A stretch of DNA of 45,119 bases. It comes from Deltaproteobacteria bacterium RIFCSPLOWO2_12_FULL_60_19. Its GTDB lineage: Bacteria; Desulfobacterota; Binatia; UBA9968. The stretch's first letter is position 1, and the number at the start of each line of letters is the position of its first letter. Both the position numbers and the translations under genes were made by a program. Shown one piece after another: positions 1-7,195 of the stretch. Below the pieces are notes generated by a model. That model saw only the letters and a program-made list of their open reading frames with translations, did not search any database and was not told the DNA's origin. The stretch spans positions 23,169 through 68,287 of the forward strand of contig MGSS01000154.1 of the NCBI GenBank assembly GCA_001798595.1, written 5' to 3'.

Positions 1-1932
1 GTAAACCGCCGTCTCCTCGTAGCCTTTGGACAGATTCCACAGAGCCTTTCGCCGGCGCTTGATCGCCTTGTCCGGGCCGCTCGTGGCGGCGGGAATCTCG
101 GCCAATTTGAGCGGCTCGTGGCGCAGCGTGGCCTTGAGCAGGAGATTTAAAATTTCCACCTCGCGCTTGGGCATGTCGAAAGTGAAGATTTCCTTGTGAC
201 GGCGATGAAACGCCTGAATGACCTCCTCAAGCTGCTCAGGCCCGATCTTTCCGGCCGGCACTTCCGTCACTTCGACCTCGTGAAACTGGCCCAAATAGCG
301 CATCTCGACCGAGCGCCGGAAAACCGTGTCTTCGGGAGCGATGCCGATCTCGCCCAGGACCCGGCCCGCTTCCGCCGCCATGTCGTCGAACAGTCGATTG
401 ACCCTTTCGAAGTCCAAAAAATTCCGCCGCGCGATCAGCGACCGGGCGAAGTTTTTTCCCACCTCCATGTTAAGCATGCCGAAGGCGCTGTAGGTGGCGG
501 CGTAGCGCGGGATGACGACGGTCGGGATCCCCAGCAGGTGGGCGACGTAGGCGCCATGAACCGGCCCGGCGCCGCCGCCGACCACGAGGGCGAAGTCGCG
601 CACGTCGTAGCCGCGCTTGGTGGAGATCTCGCTCATCTTGTCGGCCATGAGCGCGTTGACCGCCGTGAAGATCGTCATCGCGGCGGTCGGGACATCGATC
701 CCCAACGGCTGCGCCACGGTGCGGATCGCCTTTTCGGCGAGGTCCACGTTAAGCGAAATCTCGCCGCCGAGGAAATAGTCCGCCGGCACATAGCCCAACA
801 TCAGATCGGCATCCGTCACGGCGGGCTTCGTGCCTCCCTTGCCGTAACAGGCCGGGCCGGGGTCGGCCCCCGCGCTCTGCGGTCCCACGCGCAAGAGTCC
901 GAGGCTATCGATCCAGGCGATGCTTCCGCCGCCGGCGCCGACGCTCGGGACATCGACCATCTTCATCGCCACCCGCTCGTCGCCGACCCAGTTGTAATCG
1001 GTGGTCGGGATTTCCCCATTGCGGATCAAGCAGACATCGTAGCTCGTTCCTCCCATGTCCACGGAGAAAAGATTTTTGGAGCCGACCGACTGGCCCAGCC
1101 GAATAGCGCCCGGCGGCGCCCCCGCCGGGCCGGAGTTGACCAGCGAAACGGCGCGCCGCGCCGATTCCTCGACGGACTGCACGAGACCGCCGCCCTGGAC
1201 CATGTAGAGCGTTCCTTTGAAGCCGATATCCCGCAGTCGCTGCTGGAGCGAACTCAAATAGCGCGCGGTGATCGGCCCGACCGCGGCGCTGACCACGGTA
1301 GTGCTGAAGCGCTCGTATTCGCGGTAGACCGGCAGGACTTCGTGCGACGCGGTGACGTAGACGCCGTTCAGCTCCTGCCGGCAGATCTCCGCGGCTCGCC
1401 GCTCGTGCGCGGGATTGGCGTAGCTGTGGAGAAAGCAGACGGCCACGGCCTCCACCTTCTCGTCTTTGAACTTGCGAATCGCGGCGTGGACGTCCGCTTC
1501 TTTCATGGGTATGAGAATTTCACCGGTGTAGAGGGTCCGCTCCGTCACCGGGAGCCGCAAGGTGCGCGGGACCAGCGGCGTGTAGGGCGGGACGAAGACG
1601 TTGAAGCGCGAGGTGCGGATGTTTTTGAAGCCGCGACGCATCTCGATCGTGTCGCGAAAGCCCTCCGTCGCGAGCAGGCCGACCTTCGCGGTCCGGCCGG
1701 TGAGCAAAGCGTTAGTCGAGAGCGTCGTGCCGTGGGCGATCAGCAGGCGCACGTTGGACATGAACTGAGGCAAGTCCATGTTGAAGAAACCCGCCGCCTT
1801 TTTGAGCACGTTGGTTAGCCCTTCGGTCGGGTCCACAGGCGTAGTCGGAGATTTAAAGGCGTGGACCTGCCCGTCATCGTCGAGCACCAGACAGTCCGTG
1901 AAAGTCCCGCCAACGTCAGTGCAACATTTCAT
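1..1932 (-). CDS. Hydantoinase A / oxoprolinase-type subunit (HyuA family), 3' end outside window
   Basis: Minus-strand reading frame from ATG at 1932 with no stop before the left edge; 644 residues are visible, so a few dozen C-terminal residues are probably missing. The start MKCCTDVGGTFTDCLVL, the internal VDMGGTSYDVCLI and the glycine-rich GGGAGPVHG are ATP-binding signatures of the hydantoinase A / 5-oxoprolinase / acetone carboxylase group, cytoplasmic ATP-dependent enzymes that activate a lactam or carbonyl. The frame is open throughout with family-like composition. It is the last visible gene of the left operon, 89 bp after the UbiD gene. HyuA normally works with a HyuB subunit, which would lie beyond the edge. 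Substrate cannot be told: hydantoin, oxoproline and ketone or acetophenone carboxylation are all known for the family. The UbiD and molybdopterin neighbours favour a (de)carboxylation role by inference only. Confidence 0.9.
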   Translation of the reverse strand, partial: MKCCTDVGGTFTDCLVLDDDGQVHAFKSPTTPVDPTEGLTNVLKKAAGFFNMDLPQFMSNVRLLIAHGTTLSTNALLTGRTAKVGLLATEGFRDTIEMRRGFKNIRTSRFNVFVPPYTPLVPRTLRLPVTERTLYTGEILIPMKEADVHAAIRKFKDEKVEAVAVCFLHSYANPAHERRAAEICRQELNGVYVTASHEVLPVYREYERFSTTVVSAAVGPITARYLSSLQQRLRDIGFKGTLYMVQGGGLVQSVEESARRAVSLVNSGPAGAPPGAIRLGQSVGSKNLFSVDMGGTSYDVCLIRNGEIPTTDYNWVGDERVAMKMVDVPSVGAGGGSIAWIDSLGLLRVGPQSAGADPGPACYGKGGTKPAVTDADLMLGYVPADYFLGGEISLNVDLAEKAIRTVAQPLGIDVPTAAMTIFTAVNALMADKMSEISTKRGYDVRDFALVVGGGAGPVHGAYVAHLLGIPTVVIPRYAATYSAFGMLNMEVGKNFARSLIARRNFLDFERVNRLFDDMAAEAGRVLGEIGIAPEDTVFRRSVEMRYLGQFHEVEVTEVPAGKIGPEQLEEVIQAFHRRHKEIFTFDMPKREVEILNLLLKATLRHEPLKLAEIPAATSGPDKAIKRRRKALWNLSKGYEETAVY

Positions 1933-1980
1933 CTCTCAACCAGCGCCTTTCTCATCGAACGTCGTTAGCGTCCCTCTCTT

Positions 1981-2015
1981 GCATTTTGCATTTTGCATTT
2001 TGCATTTTGCATTTT
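1981..2015. repeat. Five tandem copies of GCATTTT
   Basis: Five uninterrupted 7-bp units fill the centre of the 89-bp gap between the UbiD and HyuA genes. The same words, in both orientations, build the large inverted repeat at 29931-30020, so this is a repeat family of this genome and not one chance run. No coding or terminator role is visible. Confidence 0.9.
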
Positions 2016-2021
2016 TACTTT

Positions 2022-3440
2022 CTACTTGAACCCATAGCTTTCCCACTCTTTGCGCACCCGGTCAAGATGCTCTTTCGGCGGCAGCGCGATATCCGGGAAG
2101 CGATGCTTCCGCGTGGCGTCGATGCCAAGCTTGGAGGAAGTCCGGCGCGACGGATCTTCCTGCGTGACATCGTCAGGCGCCTGAGACGGATCGAGCGACA
2201 CCGCCGCCGTGCCGGGCATCACGAACGTGTCTTTCTCGGGCTGCACGCGGAACGAGAGCGCCCAGTTGACCGCGTCGGGATCGCGGATGTCAATGTCGTC
2301 GTCGTCCACCACGACGGTAAACTTGCCGAACTGCGGCGCGTAGCTCCACGCCGCGCACATTGCCACGCGCGGCAGCGACGGATGGTTTTTTTTGACCGAG
2401 ATGACGAGATAGGCGGCCGCGCCGCTCGTTTCCATCAGATGCACGTCGCGGACCGGCAGCCCCAGCGTCTTCGTCAGGTGGCCGTAGAGCGACGACTCCC
2501 GCCCCAGCGAGCGGATGAGGCTCGATTCGCTCGGCGGCATCTGGCTGATGAAGGCCTGAAAGATCGGCCGCTGGCGGTGCGTCATGCACTGAACATCGAC
2601 GAGGTAGGAATTCGCCTTGGGCCCCATGTAGCCGGTGTATTCGCCGAACGGCCCCTCGCTTTCGAGAAAGTTGGCCCTCACCGTTCCTTCCAAAACGATC
2701 TCCGACGTCGCAGGTACTTCCAGGTCGTTGCTCACGCAGCGGACGACTTCGACCGGCGCGCCGCGCAGGCGGCCGGCGACGGCCAGCTCGTCCATCTCTT
2801 CGGGAACGCGCGTGGCCGAGACCAGGCCGATGACCGGGTCGGCGCCGACGACGATCGCCACCGGCGTGGGGCGTCCGAGCTTGTTGTTTTTTTCGACGTG
2901 GGTCCTGCCGCCCTGAAGATAGTTGATGAACAGGCCGAGCTGGTTTTTTCCCTTGAGCTGTATCCGATAAGTCCCGACGTTTCTCACGCCGGAGTCGGGA
3001 TCGTTGGTTACGACATACCCGGACGTGATGTAGGGCGCGGGATCTTTGCCGACGGTCCAGATGGGGATGGGCAGGCGCGAAAGGTCAATATCTTGGTCGC
3101 GAAAAATATTTTCCTGCGCCGGGCCGCGAGCGACACGCACCGGCGGGAGCGGGTGCTGCTCGGCGTCGCTCCACCTGGCCTGGATGTCCCCCAGTTCGCA
3201 CTCGAGCGCCGCGCAATAGACCGCGCGCGACGCGCCGAGCGCTCCGGCGACGACCGGAATGTCGAATCCCTTGACCTGATCGAACAGCAGCGCCGGCCGT
3301 TGCGGCTCGGGGATTCGCTCGAACGCCACGCGGCAGACGGCGGCGATCTCCCAATCCTTGTCCACCGGCTTGGTGATCCGGTGGAGCCGGCCGGCCGCTT
3401 CGAGCTTGCTCAAATATTCACGCAGATCCTTGTATGCCAT
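2022..3440 (-). CDS. UbiD-family (de)carboxylase, canonical active site
   Basis: 472 residues from an ATG at 3440, close to the usual 450-500 of the family. It starts MAYKDLREYL, the common UbiD opening. UbiD enzymes use prenylated FMN to decarboxylate, or in reverse carboxylate, aromatic and alpha,beta-unsaturated acids in the cytoplasm. The catalytic set is visible: Arg159 in NVGTYRIQ and Glu262/Glu267 in EGPFGEYTGY, matching the Arg/Glu/Glu triad of fungal Fdc1. A C-terminal ATRKHRFPDIALP motif is also typical. The start overlaps the end of the molybdopterin gene by 23 bp, which suggests translational coupling. No UbiX-type prenyltransferase gene is in the window, so the cofactor must be supplied from elsewhere. 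The substrate is unknown; the binding-protein genes upstream suggest an imported acid. Confidence 0.93.
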   Translation of the reverse strand: MAYKDLREYLSKLEAAGRLHRITKPVDKDWEIAAVCRVAFERIPEPQRPALLFDQVKGFDIPVVAGALGASRAVYCAALECELGDIQARWSDAEQHPLPPVRVARGPAQENIFRDQDIDLSRLPIPIWTVGKDPAPYITSGYVVTNDPDSGVRNVGTYRIQLKGKNQLGLFINYLQGGRTHVEKNNKLGRPTPVAIVVGADPVIGLVSATRVPEEMDELAVAGRLRGAPVEVVRCVSNDLEVPATSEIVLEGTVRANFLESEGPFGEYTGYMGPKANSYLVDVQCMTHRQRPIFQAFISQMPPSESSLIRSLGRESSLYGHLTKTLGLPVRDVHLMETSGAAAYLVISVKKNHPSLPRVAMCAAWSYAPQFGKFTVVVDDDDIDIRDPDAVNWALSFRVQPEKDTFVMPGTAAVSLDPSQAPDDVTQEDPSRRTSSKLGIDATRKHRFPDIALPPKEHLDRVRKEWESYGFK

Positions 3441-5997
3441 AAAAACAAAGCTCCGGCCATCTCCTCCGTTTTGGAAGTTTTCGAATCGTCACCAGCGCGC
3501 AATGATCGTAGTCGCCCGATAGCATCTCCATGCCGCGTATGTCCAGAGGGATGAATGAATTGAAGTGGATGCCTTTCATGGCCTGGCCCCGCGACCAGTG
3601 GCCGAAGCATGAAGCGATGGCGACGACGTCGGGATGGACGCATTCCGACAGCCGCGCCCGCCCTCGCGCAGTGTAGCCGTTGACGCCGGCCAGCTCAATC
3701 TCGTCGCCGTCGCCGACCCCGTGCGCCCTGGCGGTTTCACTGTTGAGAGTCACGTAAAGCGCGGTCCGGTGATGCTCCGACAGCTCGGCGAGCCAGGGAT
3801 TGTACTGCGTCGTCGTGGAGGTCTGAAACGGCAGCTTGTAGTTGACGGCGAAGAGTTGATCGGGCTGACGCGTCTCATGGCTCCAGCAGCCATGCCAGAA
3901 CGGCAGCGCCTGATAGCTCGACAGGTCCCACTTCAACTTGAGCCGCTCCAGCACCTCTTTGAGTTCTTGAGCGCGATCCAACAGGTGGGGAAAATAAACC
4001 GGCACGCGCGGCATCTTGAGCGCGCCCCTGGGGTAACGCTCCGGCAAGGCGCGCTCCCAGGCGACCAGGCCGTGCTTCTCGAACCAGCTCAAGCCGTGAT
4101 CTTCGCCGAACATCGAGCGCATGCGCCGTTCGACGATCTCCCGGTTGGAGTAGCGCCGGTCGGTTTCCAGCTTCTGGCCGTTCTTGAGTTTGAGCTCCGC
4201 GTTGAGACGCTTGGTGACCTCCGGCAGGAGTCCGAGCCGCTCCGCCCATTCGATGAAGAGGTCCACGGTGTGGCGCGCGTCCGGCGGCGGCGCTGCGGCA
4301 GGTTGGCGCGCGGTAAAATACCAGTGGCGGCCGGTGACCCAGCCCTCCAGACGGTTGGCCGGAAAGTCGAGCCGCTCCAAACCTTGGGCGATGGGGAGGA
4401 TAAGATCGGCGCATTCCAGCGTCTCGTCGAGCCGGTCGCCGAGCGCGACCACGAATGGAATTTTTTGAAACGCCTCGGCCATGCGCCGGGGGTCGGCGCC
4501 GCTCATCACCACGTTGCTGCCGAGGAGCACCATCATCTCCACCCGGTACGGAATCAGCTCGGGAAAATCGAGCAGCGCCAGTCCGAGCATCGGGCGCGGC
4601 TGCTTGCCGACGGGAAAAAGCTCGTGGAGCTCTACGGTGGCCGGCGCGGCCGGTTTTCTTTCCGGATGCTGATCGGTTCCGGGGAGGGCGCCGCCGAAAG
4701 CGATCATGCCGTCCTCTCCCGCTCTGACCCGCGCCTGCCCTTTCGGTCCGACGATGTTAGTGCTGATGCAGCCGCCGGGAACATCCAATGCGCCCACCAT
4801 GACGTTCAACAGCTGGATGGCGGTGCCGGTCCAGACGCCTTGCGTGTGGCAAGTCGAGCCGCGGCTGTCGGCAAAGGAGCATACCGGCCGGAACGGCATC
4901 CGCGCGCCGTCGATCTCAATCGTAGCGCCGATTTGAGCCGTCTCGCCGAACTCCCGCGCCACACGGCGCAGAGTTTCCGCCGGCACGGTTGATATTTTCT
5001 CGACCGCCTCCGGCGTATATTGAGCGATATGGCGGCGGAAAATTTCCAGCGCCGGACGGCAGGTCTCGCTGCCGATCAGGTATTCTCCGGCAATCGCCGG
5101 TCTTTTCAGATCCGGGTCGTCGTAACTTTTCGCCGAGCCGGTCTCCAGGTCCCACACCAACGGCTTGCCCGCCTCTCCCTGGCGCGCGTATCGCCCCGAA
5201 GCGGCTATCAGGTAAGGGGCGTTGGTCTGCTCCTGGAGAAACCGCTCGTCGCGGATTCCAATCTCATTGACCAGCACGTGCAATAGCGCCAGCGCCACCG
5301 CGCCGTCGGTGCCCGGTATAAGAGGGATCCATTCGGTGGCGTGCGAAGCGGTGGGAGAAGAGACCGGATCGAACACGACCACTCTCATGCCGCGCTCGCG
5401 GGCGTTCGCCATCGCCATCGCGCTCTTCATCGTGTCGTGGCCGCTGATCGAGCCTTTCTGCGAGCCGAAGAGGATCAGCAAGCGACAGTGGTCGAAATCG
5501 GGCTCGCTGTGCATCGAGCCGATGTTCATGTAAGAGGAGCGCGTGTGCGTGCCGAAGAAAACTCCGGTCGTGTAGTTGGGCGTGCGGAAGGCCTCGGCGA
5601 AGACGGCGCCGACCAGGCGCGACATCTCCACCTCGGCGATGCCGTTAACGAACAGGAGCTTTCGCGGATCCTCCCCGGCGATCTTGCGCATGCGGGATAC
5701 GACCTCTTCCACCGCTTCCTGCCAACTGACTTCCTTCCAGCCCGGATCCTGGCCCGGACCTTTGCGCGGATTGGTTCGTTTGAGGCAGCGGCTGAGCCGA
5801 TCGGGATCGTACAGCGCCATGACGGCGGCGTGGCCTTTGGCGCAGAGTTTGCCGAAATTGTGCGGGTTGTCCGGGTTGCCTTCGATCTTGACGACGACGC
5901 CGTTGACCCGATGAGCGAGAATGCCACAGCCGTTGCCGCACATCTTGCAGACGCTGGGAACCCAGACGTCGTCATCGGCATGGGCGCGAGCGGCCAC
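3418..5997 (-). CDS. Molybdopterin (bis-MGD) oxidoreductase, DMSO-reductase family, cytoplasmic
   Basis: About 859 residues if read from GTG at 5997. This start is preferred because AGGGGAGGAG lies just upstream and it follows the stop of the previous gene (6012) by 14 bp; an ATG at 6036 in the same frame has no ribosome site and overlaps that gene. The N-terminus carries Cys17-x2-Cys20-x3-Cys24-x27-Cys52, the [4Fe-4S] site of the family, followed by molybdopterin domains and a C-terminal dinucleotide-binding domain (FGHWSRGQAMKG region). There is no twin-arginine signal, so the protein should stay in the cytoplasm, and no electron-transfer subunit is encoded nearby. Lying between a binding protein and a UbiD gene, it may hydroxylate, dehydroxylate or reduce the same aromatic or heterocyclic substrate; transhydroxylase-like and dehydrogenase-like activities are both possible. 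The reaction is not determined. Confidence 0.9.
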   Translation of the reverse strand: MAARAHADDDVWVPSVCKMCGNGCGILAHRVNGVVVKIEGNPDNPHNFGKLCAKGHAAVMALYDPDRLSRCLKRTNPRKGPGQDPGWKEVSWQEAVEEVVSRMRKIAGEDPRKLLFVNGIAEVEMSRLVGAVFAEAFRTPNYTTGVFFGTHTRSSYMNIGSMHSEPDFDHCRLLILFGSQKGSISGHDTMKSAMAMANARERGMRVVVFDPVSSPTASHATEWIPLIPGTDGAVALALLHVLVNEIGIRDERFLQEQTNAPYLIAASGRYARQGEAGKPLVWDLETGSAKSYDDPDLKRPAIAGEYLIGSETCRPALEIFRRHIAQYTPEAVEKISTVPAETLRRVAREFGETAQIGATIEIDGARMPFRPVCSFADSRGSTCHTQGVWTGTAIQLLNVMVGALDVPGGCISTNIVGPKGQARVRAGEDGMIAFGGALPGTDQHPERKPAAPATVELHELFPVGKQPRPMLGLALLDFPELIPYRVEMMVLLGSNVVMSGADPRRMAEAFQKIPFVVALGDRLDETLECADLILPIAQGLERLDFPANRLEGWVTGRHWYFTARQPAAAPPPDARHTVDLFIEWAERLGLLPEVTKRLNAELKLKNGQKLETDRRYSNREIVERRMRSMFGEDHGLSWFEKHGLVAWERALPERYPRGALKMPRVPVYFPHLLDRAQELKEVLERLKLKWDLSSYQALPFWHGCWSHETRQPDQLFAVNYKLPFQTSTTTQYNPWLAELSEHHRTALYVTLNSETARAHGVGDGDEIELAGVNGYTARGRARLSECVHPDVVAIASCFGHWSRGQAMKGIHFNSFIPLDIRGMEMLSGDYDHCALVTIRKLPKRRRWPELCFYGIQGSA

Positions 5998-6011
5998 CGC
6001 CTCTCCTCCCC

Positions 6012-7052
6012 TCACTTCCCGCCCCCAACCGCCCATTGCGCTTGCGGCGCGCGACTCGCCGGCGGTAGAACCAGCTCGCGCCAGATTTTTTCATACTCGC
6101 TCTCCCGTTTTAAATAACTCTTGGCATCGAACAGGATCGCGTCGAAGCCGCTGCTCATATACGGGGGGTCGGCTTCCACCGCCGGGTGGCAGGGAACGCG
6201 CTTCCAGCGGCGATAAATTTTTTGCCCTTCGAGAGAGAGAATGTAATCGATCAACAGAAGCGCAGCGTGGGGATGCGGCGCGGCGGCCGGCAAGGCCGCG
6301 CCGACGAACTCGACCTCCACCGGCTCCAACGGGCGCCAGTCGATGGGCAGGTTGCGGCGCTTCAGCCACTCGGAGTTGTTGCTGTGGATATGCGGGGAAA
6401 GGGCGACGCTGCCGGCGGCGATCTGCTCGGCGATGATCTGGTGTCCGACGCGCACGCCGCCGACCTGCCGCCCCAGGGAGCGGAAAAACTCCAGCGCCTT
6501 TTTCTCGCCCCAGTGACCCATCAGCGCCGCCATCCAACTCGCATCGTGAGCTTCGACGGTAATCTTGCCCTTCAGCCTCGGGTCGAGCAGGCCGTCATAG
6601 TTATGCGGGACGGCGGCTTGGTCGATCAGCTGTGGGTTCCACGCCAGGACCAGATAATTTTTCTGCTCGGCGACCCAGAACCCTTCGCTCTCGCGCAGCT
6701 CGCGCGGATAAACTTCCGCCTCCGGCGAATAGTAGGGGCAGAGCAGCCCGCGCTCCTTGAGCTTCCCGAGATTGAGGTCGTTGATCTCGACGACGTCCGC
6801 CGCCGAGCCGCCGTCGCGGGACTCTTGAATAATGCGTTCCCTGACGACGACTCCTTTGTCGCGCACCATCTCGGGCTGGATGAACGGGTAGCGCATGCCG
6901 AAAGCCATGAGCAGCGATTGGATGTCCTCAGGCGCCGTCGAGGTATAGAAGCTCAACGTTCCTTCTTCCATCGCGCCGCGAGTCAATGCCTCCTTGCGCT
7001 CTTCCCCGCGAAGTTGCGCCAGCTCTTTTACGGAGTGCTTCTTTTGGCTCAT
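6012..7052 (-). CDS. Extracellular solute-binding protein fold (iron/thiamine-type), no signal peptide
   Basis: 346 residues from ATG at 7052, chosen because GAGGGG lies upstream and because an in-frame ATG at 7109 falls inside the structured repeat at 7077-7174. The body looks like the family 1/6 binding proteins of Fe(III)/spermidine/thiamine ABC systems: TLSFYTSTAPEDIQSLL at the start, DVVEINDLN, a LLDPRLKGKITVEA hinge region, and HPHAALLLIDYILSLEGQ near the end. These normally capture solute in the periplasm. Here the N-terminus (MSQKKHSVKELAQLRGEERK) is charged and has no hydrophobic stretch in either start choice, so export is not evident. No permease or ATPase gene is present. It sits between the two UbiD genes and ends 14 bp before the molybdopterin gene start. 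It could be an orphan that lost its leader, or a cytoplasmic ligand-binding protein. Confidence 0.85.
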   Translation of the reverse strand: MSQKKHSVKELAQLRGEERKEALTRGAMEEGTLSFYTSTAPEDIQSLLMAFGMRYPFIQPEMVRDKGVVVRERIIQESRDGGSAADVVEINDLNLGKLKERGLLCPYYSPEAEVYPRELRESEGFWVAEQKNYLVLAWNPQLIDQAAVPHNYDGLLDPRLKGKITVEAHDASWMAALMGHWGEKKALEFFRSLGRQVGGVRVGHQIIAEQIAAGSVALSPHIHSNNSEWLKRRNLPIDWRPLEPVEVEFVGAALPAAAPHPHAALLLIDYILSLEGQKIYRRWKRVPCHPAVEADPPYMSSGFDAILFDAKSYLKRESEYEKIWRELVLPPASRAPQAQWAVGGGK

Positions 7053-7076
7053 TCCCGCGCCCCTCGGCCTCGCAGG

Positions 7077-7174
7077 GAAAGACACCGCCCGTTCGAGGAG
7101 CCTGCGCATCCGATACTGCCGGTGGGAATAAGCAGCGACCCATTGCGCAGGCTTGGGTGAGGGCGGCGGCTTTC
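7077..7174. repeat. 98-nt structured palindromic repeat, copy A
   Basis: Outer arms at 7077-7090 and 7161-7174 pair over 13 of 14 positions (GAAAG..CACCGCCC with GGGCGGCGGCTTTC). Inside, GCCTGCGCA at 7100-7108 pairs perfectly with 7144-7152, and TGGG (7123) with CCCA (7139) closes an apical loop. Copy B at 17515-17613 is roughly 80% identical by eye and keeps all three stems, with a T-A to C-G compensatory change in the inner stem. On the minus strand this copy would be the leader of the binding-protein gene at 7052. Either a structured RNA or a MITE/REP-like element with terminal inverted repeats fits. I do not recognise it as a known riboswitch. Confidence 0.75.
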
Positions 7175-7195
7175 ATCGTCAAAGGCGACTTGGCT

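Noticed and set aside
196-1818. 540-residue plus-strand open frame over the left edge
   Set aside because: It is the antisense shadow of the HyuA gene: composition is Arg/His/Asp-rich with no family motif, while the minus strand reads as a full HyuA protein.
1981-2015. CRISPR-like array
   Set aside because: The GCATTTT units are contiguous with no spacers; the same holds for the 10-bp GTTCAA arrays.
1986-3554. 522-residue plus-strand open frame opposite the first UbiD gene
   Set aside because: Low-complexity Arg-rich product in a GC-rich antisense frame; the minus strand encodes a complete UbiD protein.
6012-7109. Start of the binding-protein gene at ATG 7109
   Set aside because: It lies inside the inner stem of the repeat and adds an Arg/Pro-rich stretch without a signal peptide; ATG 7052 has a better upstream site.
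6928-7182. Small minus-strand proteins read through both structured repeats (7182-6928 and 17581-17330) with similar peptides around MGRCLFPPAVSDA / MGSCLIPPPVSDA
   Set aside because: Peptide identity is lower than DNA identity and changes are not biased to third positions, whereas the base changes keep the stems. RNA or DNA structure explains the similarity better than a coding role.
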